From assembly GCF_020400655.1 (NCBI RefSeq), contig NZ_JAINRC010000022.1, forward strand, positions 1-64,000: a DNA stretch of 64,000 nt, in the 5' to 3' direction. The notes below the pieces were generated by a model. The model was not told where the DNA came from. It did no database searches and saw only the letters and a list, made by a program, of their open reading frames with translations. This stretch comes from Streptomyces spinosus. Its GTDB lineage: Bacteria; Actinomycetota; Actinomycetes; Streptomycetales; Streptomycetaceae. The position numbers were made by a program, and so were the translations under genes. Below are positions 42,171-49,508 of the stretch, piece after piece (within the stretch, counting starts at the first letter, position 1; each line of letters opens with the position of its first letter).

Positions 42171-42721
42171 CGGGTCACCTCCACGGTGGCGGTCATGAAC
42201 GGATGGATGGTGCAGAGGTAGGCGTAGGTGCCGGGCTTGGTGAACGTGTGCCGGTAGGTGGCGTGGGTGGCCAGGGCGGCCGAACGCAGCGGGCCGCCCG
42301 AACCGGTGCTGGTGACGGTGTGGGCGTCGGTGTCCTGGTTGGTCCACGTCACCGTCGTGCCCACCTTGATCTTCAGCTTGGCCGGGGCGAACGCGAAGTT
42401 CCTGATCGCCACCGCGTCACCGGTGACCGGCGCGCTCCGCGCGGCCTTGGCCGAGGGGCTCATGGGCATGCTCATGCTCGGCATCGGTGAGGCGCCGGGA
42501 GCGGAGCCCGTCGCGCCGTCCGGCCCCGTGGCGCCGGACATCCCCGGCATCCGGTGCCGGCCCGGGCCGGGTGTGAGGGCGCCGGCTCCGGTTGCCGGGG
42601 AATGCGACGACTGGCCGCACGCGCTGAGGAGCCCCAGGGCGCCGCCGGTGGCGACGATGACGACGGCCATCCCGGCCGCAGCGCGTGACCGGCGGCCCGG
42701 CGCGCGAGATTTCTGGTACAT
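42167..42721 (-). CDS. Cupredoxin-domain lipoprotein
   Basis: This 184-aa exported protein has a lipobox (GLLSAC), a linker rich in Met, Pro and Ser, and a type 1 copper cupredoxin domain. The likely copper ligands are His134 (AHTVTS), Cys170, His173 and Met176 (YLCTIHPFM). It may carry electrons or buffer copper outside the membrane. The ATG has GAGGAA upstream. It leads a four-gene operon divergent from a SigK-like sigma factor. Confidence 0.93.
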   Translation of the reverse strand: MYQKSRAPGRRSRAAAGMAVVIVATGGALGLLSACGQSSHSPATGAGALTPGPGRHRMPGMSGATGPDGATGSAPGASPMPSMSMPMSPSAKAARSAPVTGDAVAIRNFAFAPAKLKIKVGTTVTWTNQDTDAHTVTSTGSGGPLRSAALATHATYRHTFTKPGTYAYLCTIHPFMTATVEVTR

Positions 42722-43317
42722 GGTGTGCGTTCCTCGTTGATCAGGCGGGGAGGTGGACCGCGCCGGCTCGGCGCGCGACCCCGCGTGCAGGTGTGGTGGA
42801 TGCCGTGTTCGCGGGCGCGTGGCCCGCACCGGCCGGCGGACGGGCGGGGGTGCGGGCCCGTGCGGGCCGCTCGCCCCGACGTGTCCCGCGCCGCACCTGT
42901 GCCCCTGCGCACCGCGACAGTGCGGGCGGGGCAGGGCGGACGGCGCCGGGAGCGCTTCCGTCGAGTGGCGTCTTCCGGCGGCCTCTGGCCCCTCCTTCGC
43001 GGTTCGGGGAACCGGTGAGGAATCGCGCCGGGGTCGGCTCTTGTCGGGCTTCACGGACGGCGGGGGCCGCACGGTTCGACGGATGCGCGTCTTTCCGGGA
43101 CGAAATGTTTGCTTTTCCGGGCCCGATCGGTATCGGTGCAGGCCGGCCGCGGTGCCGGACGTCACGCAGGCCGGGTGCCGGCGGCGCCGCACGGCCCGGC
43201 GGGCACGCCTCGCCCACGAGGTACGCCTCGCCCACGAGGCACGCTGAGCGCCACCCGGTCCTCCTGGCATTCCGGGCATTACAGGACAAAGTTGTACATG
43301 TGCGCGACGATCGATTC
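42722..43317. other. 596-bp divergent intergenic region with 18-bp tandem repeat
   Basis: This region holds the promoters of the cupredoxin operon and the sigma factor gene. No gene is convincing. At 43205-43240 an 18-bp unit beginning ACGCCTCGCCC is duplicated head to tail (17 of 18 identical), each copy containing a CCTCG-CCCA-CGAGG hairpin. An A/T-richer patch occurs near 43100-43130. Confidence 0.7.
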
Positions 43318-43917
43318 ATGCCCTGGAACCAAAAACGTGGCCCGCGGACCCGTCCGGATCGCTCCGCAGACCGTGTCTCTGGTGAAGGGACCCTTTCGAC
43401 CGCGGACGAGGAACTGCTGCGCACTCTCTACGCCGAGCACGCGGGACCTCTGTTCCACTACGTACTGCGGCTGACCTCGGGAGACCGGCAATGGGCGGAG
43501 GACGTGGTGCAGGAGACACTGCTCCGGGCATGGCAGCACCCCGCCGCGTTCGACCCGGAACGCGGCCCGGCCCGGGCGTGGCTGTGCACGGTCGCCCGGC
43601 ACCTGGTCATCGACGCCCACCGGGCCCGGCAGGCGAGGCCGGCCGAGACCGGGGGCGAGGCGCTGGAGCGGGCCGCCGAGCAGAATCCGGGCGAGGACGA
43701 GATCGATCAGGCACTGCAGAGCTGGGCGGTCGCCGACGCCGTCCGGTCGCTGTCCCCGGACCACCGCGCCGTCCTGCTGGAGACCTACTACCAGGGCCGG
43801 ACCATGGCGGAGGCGGCACGCGTGCTGGGCATCCCGCTCGGCACGGTGAAGTCGCGGACGTACTACGCCCTGCACGCCCTGCGGCTGGCGTTGCAGGAAC
43901 GCGGGATCGAGCCGTGA
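43318..43917 (+). CDS. ECF sigma factor (SigK-like)
   Basis: This 199-aa extracytoplasmic-function sigma factor has region 2 at LLRTLYAEHAGPLFHYVLRLTSG and QWAEDVVQETLLRAWQHP, and region 4 at SLSPDHRAVLLETYYQGRTM with GIPLGTVKSRTYYALHALR. It resembles the SigK/SigL group paired with RskA-type anti-sigma factors. The start is unsure, since the ATG at 43318 lacks a clear ribosome site. The anti-sigma gene follows within 25 bp. Confidence 0.93.
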   Translation: MPWNQKRGPRTRPDRSADRVSGEGTLSTADEELLRTLYAEHAGPLFHYVLRLTSGDRQWAEDVVQETLLRAWQHPAAFDPERGPARAWLCTVARHLVIDAHRARQARPAETGGEALERAAEQNPGEDEIDQALQSWAVADAVRSLSPDHRAVLLETYYQGRTMAEAARVLGIPLGTVKSRTYYALHALRLALQERGIEP

Positions 43918-43942
43918 CAGAGGGGTGCGGGAGGTGGCGACC

Positions 43943-44740
43943 GTGAGTGCGGAGCACGACGATCTCCGGCTGGCGCTCGGAGCCTACGTCCTGGGCACCC
44001 TGCCTCCGGAGGAAGCGGAACTGGTGAGTGCCCACCTCGCGCACTGCGCGGAGTGCCGGGCGGAACACGCCCGGCTGGCGGGACTGCCCGCGCTGCTGGC
44101 GACGGTGACCCTGGCGGAGGCTTCGGGGCGTGCGGCGCCGGCGGCCGACGGGGAGTTGGCCGACCGGCTGGTTGCACGGGCCGGCGAAACCGTGCGCGGT
44201 CCCTCACCCGAAGGGCCCGCGACGCCCGCCGAGCCCGTCACACCGCGGACCCCGGAGAGGGGTGTGCTGGAGAGGCTGCTCCAGCAGGCCGCGGCCCGGC
44301 GCCGCAGAACCCGGCGCCTGCAACTGGCCGGCGCGGCCGCCTCGGCGGTGCTCGTCGCGGCAGCGGCCGGCGGCACGTGGCTGGCCGCCGTCGGCACCGT
44401 GGGCAGCGTGGCGTCACCGCCCGGGCCGAGCGCGCCCACGTACACACGCACCTTCTCCGGAAGCGATCCCGCCACCGGCGTCTCCGCCTCCGTCAAGGTC
44501 TCGCCCTCCGTCTGGGGCAGTGTCCTACAGGTCTCCGCCAGGGGGGCGCCCGCCGGGACCACCTGCCGGCTGCAGGCGGTCGGGCCCGGCGGAGTCAGGG
44601 CGGACGGCGCCACCTGGTGGGCCGGCAAGTACCCGTCCGGCACCACGATCCCCGGAACGGTCGCCATGGCACCCGAGGCCATCCAGCACTTCGAGATCAT
44701 CGCGGACAACGGCCAGAAACTGGTCACGATCCGGGCCTGA
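43943..44740 (+). CDS. RskA-like anti-sigma factor
   Basis: This 265-aa single-pass membrane protein has an N-terminal zinc-binding anti-sigma domain, with His31, Cys35 and Cys38 in HLAHCAEC. A basic stretch follows, then one TM helix near residues 131-150 and an extracytoplasmic RskA domain ending PEAIQHFEIIADNGQKLVTIRA. It should hold the upstream sigma factor at the membrane until an external signal triggers proteolysis. GTG is chosen for GGGAGG eight bases upstream. Confidence 0.93.
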   Translation: MSAEHDDLRLALGAYVLGTLPPEEAELVSAHLAHCAECRAEHARLAGLPALLATVTLAEASGRAAPAADGELADRLVARAGETVRGPSPEGPATPAEPVTPRTPERGVLERLLQQAAARRRRTRRLQLAGAAASAVLVAAAAGGTWLAAVGTVGSVASPPGPSAPTYTRTFSGSDPATGVSASVKVSPSVWGSVLQVSARGAPAGTTCRLQAVGPGGVRADGATWWAGKYPSGTTIPGTVAMAPEAIQHFEIIADNGQKLVTIRA

Positions 44741-44839
44741 CCCGGCGACGGCCGCCGGATGTGTTCGCGCGGCGTGTCGAGGGGTTGGGAGGGGGCTGGG
44801 CGGCTGGCGTGGGGTGAGCCGCCCGCGAGGGTAGGGAGC

Positions 44840-44862
44840 GGCCCGACGGCGGTCGTCGGGCC
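44840..44862. terminator. Terminator after sigma/anti-sigma genes
   Basis: GGCCCGACG and CGTCGGGCC form perfect 9-bp arms around GCGGT, 100 bp after the anti-sigma stop. Confidence 0.75.
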
Positions 44863-44980
44863 GAGCGCACGGCGGGACCAGGAGCCGGGAGCGGTCCGGG
44901 CGGCCGGTGTGTGCGGGGAGCCGCGCGTGACCCGCTGAGCAGCCCCGGTGAGCGCGTACGGGACCTCCGGTGTGCGGCTT

Positions 44981-45015
44981 CGAGGGGGCCGGTGCTCACG
45001 GCACCGGCCCCCTCG
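44981..45015. terminator. Second strong hairpin terminator
   Basis: CGAGGGGGCCGGTGC and GCACCGGCCCCCTCG form a perfect 15-bp stem with a TCACG loop. It is the second terminator in the 515-bp gap 44741-45255. The remainder (45016-45255) holds no evident gene beyond a possible in-frame N-terminal extension of the next one from ATG 45166. Confidence 0.85.
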
Positions 45016-45255
45016 GCACGTGTCGGGCCACCGTCGCCGGCCGGTTCCGCCACGCGGTACGGCTGCGGTGATGGTGGGGGCCGTCAGCCGCAAGAAGTCG
45101 GGCAAAAAGGGCCAATCGCCCGAACCGTTCGGCATGCGCCACCCGTGGAACCACATGAGCGCGCCATGCAGGACCAGCCCGCCGGCAACCCGAAAGGTTG
45201 CTGCTGGTGGTCCACCCTCCCGGTCTCCGCACACTCACAGAAGAGCCAGAAGACC

Positions 45256-45696
45256 ATGTTCCTCACCGACTCCCCCCGCACCGGTCCACAGCCCGGCCGG
45301 CCCTGCCACCACGAGGCGCTGCTCACCCTGCCCGCGCAGGAGGCGCACGTCGGCGCCGTCCGCCACTTCACGGCGGACATGCTGGAAGCCTGGCAGGTAC
45401 CCGCGAGCGAGCGGGACTCCGCCGTCCTCATCGTCGACGAACTCGCCGCCAACGCCGCCCAGTACGGCCGCGAGCGCATGACCGTGCGGCTCAACCTCGA
45501 CGACGGGACGCTGCACATCGTGGTCACCGACTCCGGCAGGACGGTGGAGCGCCACCGCCCCGACATCGCCCCCGACGAACACGGCCGCGGCACCGGCATC
45601 GTCCAGTACCTCGCCCAGTCGACCGAGGCCCACCAGACGGGCACCGGCCGCGAGGTCCGCGCCTGCCTGAGCGCCCGTCACGACCGGAAGGAGTGA
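45256..45696 (+). CDS. Anti-sigma type ATP-binding protein
   Basis: This 146-aa HATPase_c_2 protein has the N-box DELAANAAQYG, VTDSG and the glycine-rich HGRGTGIVQYLA. It resembles RsbW/SpoIIAB-type kinases acting on sigma or STAS proteins. The start at 45256 has weak GAAG; an upstream in-frame ATG at 45166 would add 30 residues containing GCCWW. The next gene follows with a perfect ribosome site after 2 bp. Confidence 0.85.
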   Translation: MFLTDSPRTGPQPGRPCHHEALLTLPAQEAHVGAVRHFTADMLEAWQVPASERDSAVLIVDELAANAAQYGRERMTVRLNLDDGTLHIVVTDSGRTVERHRPDIAPDEHGRGTGIVQYLAQSTEAHQTGTGREVRACLSARHDRKE

Positions 45697-45698
45697 CC

Positions 45699-46115
45699 AT
45701 GGACACCACTCCGGACACCGGCGAGGGCATCGACGTCCCTCCTGTGCACGAGGCGTACGCCAACGCGCCGGACCTGCGCCGCGAGATGCACCAGGTGCTC
45801 GCGCTCGAGGCCGAACGCGACGGCCGCCGGGCCGGGCCCGGTACCGGCTTCCCGGCCGACGCGACGGCCGCCGAACGCGCCCGACTGCTGCGCCGGGCCG
45901 CCCTCATGGACCGGCTGGCCACTGCCGCTCCCGGCCCCGGCCCGGTCGCGGCCGCCGCGGAAACCGCCGAACAACTCGTCCGGCACGACCGCCGTCACCC
46001 CGGTCTCGTGGCCGGTCCGTACCGTCCCGACGCGATCACGCACGCCCGCGGCGCCCGCCTCTACGTCCGCCAGGAGTACGCCGCCTGGACGGCTGCCGGG
46101 CGCCCCGGGACCTGA
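45699..46115 (+). CDS. Hypothetical helical protein
   Basis: This is a 138-aa Ala/Arg-rich, mainly helical protein with the segments RREMHQVLALEAERDGR and RARLLRRAALMDRLA. No domain is recognised. GGAAGGAG precedes the ATG, and it starts 2 bp after the ATP-binding protein, so the two are cotranscribed and probably functionally linked. Confidence 0.75.
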   Translation: MDTTPDTGEGIDVPPVHEAYANAPDLRREMHQVLALEAERDGRRAGPGTGFPADATAAERARLLRRAALMDRLATAAPGPGPVAAAAETAEQLVRHDRRHPGLVAGPYRPDAITHARGARLYVRQEYAAWTAAGRPGT

Positions 46116-46196
46116 ACCGACCCCGAGCCTCCCCCACCCGGCCAGGGGCCCGCCCCGACCCGGCCAGGGGCCCCGAGTCGACCGGAAGAAGGAAAC

Positions 46197-46355
46197 ATGA
46201 CCAGCGACGACAGCGACACCCGGCACGCCTCCACGCCGTCCGGCCTGCCCCACCCACCTCGCCCACTCCGCCCGACAGCCGTGCGGGAACACGCCGGCCG
46301 GCAGCGGGACCGGTCACGCGGTACGGGCGCCGACGCCTTCGAAAGGGCGGTGTGA
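46197..46355 (+). CDS. Short ORF coupled to tatA
   Basis: This is a 52-codon frame (MTSDDSDTRHA to AFERAV) with a strong GAAGGA ribosome site. Its TGA overlaps the tatA GTG as GTGA, which would couple tatA translation to it. The peptide has no recognised domain. It may be a genuine small protein or only a leader that delivers ribosomes to tatA. Confidence 0.45.
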   Translation: MTSDDSDTRHASTPSGLPHPPRPLRPTAVREHAGRQRDRSRGTGADAFERAV

Positions 46356-46552
46356 CGATGTTCCGCAACGCACTGGAGCCCTGGCACCTGCTGGTCCTGG
46401 TCGCGGTGGTGATCATGATCTTCGGCTCGAAGAGACTGCCCGACACCGCCCGCGCGCTGGGCAGGTCCCTGCGGATCCTCAAGAGCGAGACCGAGGCGCT
46501 GCGGGACGACGACGCCCCGGACGGGGAACGCCCCGAGCACCACACGAGATGA
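46352..46552 (+). CDS. tatA: Twin-arginine translocase subunit TatA
   Basis: This 66-aa protein has one membrane helix (LLVLVAVVIMIFG), the FGSKRLPDTARALG hinge and amphipathic helix of TatA, and an acidic tail. TatA oligomers form the conduit for folded proteins. The start is GTG overlapping the upstream short frame; ATG at 46358 is the alternative. tatC follows after 9 bp. This is likely an extra copy, since actinobacteria usually keep the main tatAC elsewhere. Confidence 0.92.
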   Translation: MTMFRNALEPWHLLVLVAVVIMIFGSKRLPDTARALGRSLRILKSETEALRDDDAPDGERPEHHTR

Positions 46553-46561
46553 GGACATGGC

Positions 46562-47377
46562 ATGTCCCAGCCGGTCCGCACCAGGAAGCAGGACCCCGGG
46601 GGGCGGATGCCGCTCGGGGAGCACGTTCGCGAACTCCGCAACCGGCTCGCGAAGGCCGTCCTCGCCGTCCTGGTCGTCACGGTCGCCGCCGCCTTCTCGT
46701 ACAAGAGAATCATCAACATCGTCACCAGGCCGGTACTGGCATCGGTCGGCTGCCCGACCTCCTTCGCCGATCTGGCGAGGCAGCCCGCGCACACCACCTG
46801 CGCGCACATCACGATCAACGGTCTGCTCGCGCCCTTCACCCTGGCGCTGAAGGTCTCGCTCGTGGCCGGCGTCGTGCTGGCCTCTCCCGTGTGGCTGTAC
46901 CAACTGTGGGCGTTCGTCGCCCCCGGCCTGCACGAACGCGAGCGGAGGTACGCCTACGCGTTCGTCGGCACGGGCGTCCCGCTGTTCCTCGCGGGCGCCT
47001 TCTTCGCCTACGAGGTGCTGCCCAGGACCGCGAGGGTGCTGATCGGCCTCACACCGCACGGGGTGAACAACCTGCTGCCGCTGGACGACCTCCTCGACCT
47101 CGTCACCCGCATGGTGGTCGTCTTCGGTCTCGCCTTCGAGATGCCGCTGCTGCTGGTGATGCTGAACCTCACCGGAGTGCTGTCCGGCCGGCGGATGCTC
47201 GGCCGGTGGCGCGCCGTGGTCGTCGGTATCACGGTCTTCTCCGCTGTGGCGACGCCGAGCACGGACCCGCTGACCATGCTGGCGCTGGCCGCGCCGATCT
47301 GGGCGCTCTACTTCGCGGCCGTTGCCTTCTCACTCGCCGGTGACCGGCGCAAGGCGCTGAGAGAGCGTCCGGCCTAG
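46562..47377 (+). CDS. tatC: Twin-arginine translocase subunit TatC
   Basis: This 271-aa membrane protein has six helices and TatC landmarks: MPLGEHVRELRNRL at the cytoplasmic N-terminus, SPVWLYQLWAFVAPGLHERERR, and FGLAFEMPLLLVML. TatC recognises the twin-arginine signal. It is paired with tatA. Two likely Tat substrates (DyP peroxidase and metallophosphoesterase) lie within 12 kb. TatB is not present. Confidence 0.97.
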   Translation: MSQPVRTRKQDPGGRMPLGEHVRELRNRLAKAVLAVLVVTVAAAFSYKRIINIVTRPVLASVGCPTSFADLARQPAHTTCAHITINGLLAPFTLALKVSLVAGVVLASPVWLYQLWAFVAPGLHERERRYAYAFVGTGVPLFLAGAFFAYEVLPRTARVLIGLTPHGVNNLLPLDDLLDLVTRMVVVFGLAFEMPLLLVMLNLTGVLSGRRMLGRWRAVVVGITVFSAVATPSTDPLTMLALAAPIWALYFAAVAFSLAGDRRKALRERPA

Positions 47378-47392
47378 GGGCTCATAGGGCTT

Positions 47393-47436
47393 ACACGGCT
47401 CACACACGGCTCACACACGGCTCACACACGGCTCAC
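47393..47436. repeat. 11-bp tandem repeat
   Basis: Four perfect copies of ACACGGCTCAC, then degenerate copies to 47459, just after tatC. Confidence 0.92.
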
Positions 47437-47478
47437 AGTGCTCACACGGCTCATAGGCTCATGCGGCGACCGGCCTTG

Positions 47479-47556
47479 ACCCGTACCGGGCCTCGACCCG
47501 TACCGAGCTTCACCCGCACCGGGCCCCACCCGTACCGGGCCCCACCCGCACCGGCC
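47479..47556. repeat. 16-17-bp tandem repeat
   Basis: About five copies of a unit like ACCCGTACCGGGCCCC (units begin 47479, 47496, 47512, 47528 and 47544). With the 11-bp array it fills the gap between convergent tatC and DUF1684 genes. Confidence 0.88.
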
Positions 47557-47573
47557 CCCCCGGCCGCTCCGGT

Positions 47574-48398
47574 TCAGGAGCCGCCGCGCTCGCGGGGGAT
47601 CTTGTGACCGGCCTCGATCGCCACCGGCAGCCGGTTCTCGGCCGGGGGCAGCGGGCAGGTGGCCAGGTCCGTGTAGGCGCACGGCAGGTTCGCGGCACGG
47701 TTGAAGTCCAGGACGACCGTGCCGTCGGCGGCGGGCGCCTCCAGGGCCAGGGACCGGTTGGCGGCGTAGGTGGTGACCCCGGAGGTCGCGTCGGTGAACA
47801 GCACCATCAGGCGGCCCGCGCCATGGCCGGGGAACGCGGTCAGCGACAGCGGGCGCCCGTCCAGCTCGAACTCGATCCTGCCCGGGGCGTCGTACACGTG
47901 CTCAAGACCCTCGACCGCGGCGCCCACGGTGGTCGGCCGCGGCGTGTCGAAGGGGACGTAGCGGCCCTGCACCGCCCAGCGCGGGTCGGGGGAGTAGGCG
48001 GGCGTGCCCGTGAAGGCGGTGCGCAGCGGGGCGTCCGGGTGGCGGGGGCGCACGATGTCGTGACCGCCGCGCCTGGCGACCTCGATGACGGCGTCCCCCC
48101 AGACGGCGTCGACGCCGCCGCGCTCGGGAAGCACGCCGAAGTGGTGTTCACCGCGCACCGGCGTCCCGTCGACGACCAGCTCCTCGCCGTCGTCCAGGTC
48201 CACGACGACGCCCTCGGGGCCGGTGCGCCAGGCACCGGGCGCGTCGGGGAAGCGCTGCGGCCGGTCGTCGAGCCAGTGCAGGCCGGTGATCGCCAGGAAT
48301 CCGTGCGGGGCGGCGAGCCGGGCCTCCTGGGCGCGGTGCCAGTCCAGCCAGTTCTCGGTGAAGGCATCGCGGTCCGTCGTGGCGGCCTCGGTGGTCAT
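47574..48398 (-). CDS. DUF1684 domain-containing protein
   Basis: This 274-aa protein matches the DUF1684 family from end to end: TENWLDWHRAQEARLAAPHG, GHDIVRPRHPDAP, then FNRAANLPCAYTDLATCPLP and NRLPVAIEAGHKIP. It is cytoplasmic and of unknown biochemical role. The start is ATG with GGAG upstream. It ends a run of four minus-strand genes below three flavin oxidoreductases, but a 95-bp gap leaves cotranscription open. Confidence 0.92.
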   Translation of the reverse strand: MTTEAATTDRDAFTENWLDWHRAQEARLAAPHGFLAITGLHWLDDRPQRFPDAPGAWRTGPEGVVVDLDDGEELVVDGTPVRGEHHFGVLPERGGVDAVWGDAVIEVARRGGHDIVRPRHPDAPLRTAFTGTPAYSPDPRWAVQGRYVPFDTPRPTTVGAAVEGLEHVYDAPGRIEFELDGRPLSLTAFPGHGAGRLMVLFTDATSGVTTYAANRSLALEAPAADGTVVLDFNRAANLPCAYTDLATCPLPPAENRLPVAIEAGHKIPRERGGS

Positions 48399-48493
48399 GG
48401 GTTCTCCTTCGTGACGGGGGTCGGGGGACCGGTCGGGCGGCCGGCGCGGTCCGGCGTGCTCGGTACGGGGAGGCGTCAGCGCGACCGGCGTGC

Positions 48494-49417
48494 TCAGCGG
48501 GCCAGTGCGCCCAGGAGCCGCCAGGTGCGCCGGCGGGCGGCCTCGCCGGCGATCTCGGTGGCCGAGAACACGACCTCGGTGGCGCCGGCGTCGCGGTAAC
48601 GGCGCACCTCGGCCTCGACGGTCCTCTCGTCGCCGATCACGGCCAGGTCGGCGGCGCGCCGTCCGCCGGAGAGTCCGATGACCCGGGCGTAGGACGGGAT
48701 CCGTTCGTAGAACGCGAGGGCCTCGGTGGCCCTGGCCCGCACCGCGTCGACGTCGTCGGTGACCACGCCGGGCACGAGGGCCACGATCCGGGGCGAGGGG
48801 CGGCCGGCGGCCTCGGCGGCGGCGGTCACGGCGGGGACGATGTGGTCGGCGAGGGCGCGCGGCCCCGCCAGGTAGGGCAGGATCCCGTCCGCCAGCTCAC
48901 CGCTGACCTTCAGCGCCTGCGGCCCCATCGCGGCGACCAGCAGGGGGACGCCGTTCTCGGCGCCCGGCACCCGCGCCGGGACCGGGGTGGCCGCGGTGAG
49001 CAGCTCACCGTGGAAGTCGGCCGTGCCGGTCTCGGTCAACTGGCGCAGTGCGGTGAGGAACTCACGCAGCCGCGCGACGGGACGTTCGAAGGGCAGGCCG
49101 AAGCCGGCCTCCGTCAGGAGCTTCGTGCCCAGGGCCAGACCGAGGTGGTAGCGGCCGTGCGTGGCGGCCTGCGCGGTCTGGGCCTGGCTGGACACCAGCA
49201 GGGGGTGGCGGCCGAAGACGGGGATCGCGGAGGTGCCCACCTGCAGTCCGGGCACCTCGCGCCCGACGATCGCCGCGAGCTGGGGCGAGTCCGCGCCGAA
49301 GGTCTGGCCGAACCAGGCCGACGTGAGCCCCGACCGCGCTGCCTCCCGGGCCAGCTGGACGGTCGCGTCGATCTGGTTCGGCACGTCGGACGCGTCGAGC
49401 GCTACTCCCACGGTCAT
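48494..49417 (-). CDS. F420-type LLM oxidoreductase
   Basis: This 307-aa luciferase-like TIM-barrel protein has SAWFGQTFGADSPQLAAIVG, QVGTSAIPVFGRHPLLVSSQ and YHLGLALG. It resembles the F420-dependent TIGR03564-like group by layout. It would transfer hydride or oxygenate an unknown substrate. It lies 91 bp after a DszA-like monooxygenase on the same strand and probably belongs to the same sulfur-linked unit. Confidence 0.9.
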   Translation of the reverse strand: MTVGVALDASDVPNQIDATVQLAREAARSGLTSAWFGQTFGADSPQLAAIVGREVPGLQVGTSAIPVFGRHPLLVSSQAQTAQAATHGRYHLGLALGTKLLTEAGFGLPFERPVARLREFLTALRQLTETGTADFHGELLTAATPVPARVPGAENGVPLLVAAMGPQALKVSGELADGILPYLAGPRALADHIVPAVTAAAEAAGRPSPRIVALVPGVVTDDVDAVRARATEALAFYERIPSYARVIGLSGGRRAADLAVIGDERTVEAEVRRYRDAGATEVVFSATEIAGEAARRRTWRLLGALAR

Positions 49418-49508
49418 GTCAGTCCAGAACGGGCGCCGGCCGGAACCGCATTCCGGTCCGGGTGTGACAGCTTCTTGTCAGTCATGTGTACGGGATGCCC
49501 TCCGTGGC

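Noticed and set aside
45166..45255. N-terminal extension MQDQPAGNPKGCCWW on the ATP-binding protein
   Set aside because: It is in frame and possible, but the ribosome site is weak and the HATPase family does not need it. The later ATG was kept.
47393..47556. CRISPR-like array after tatC
   Set aside because: The units are 11 and 16-17 bp with no spacers between them, and there are no cas genes. They are plain tandem repeats.
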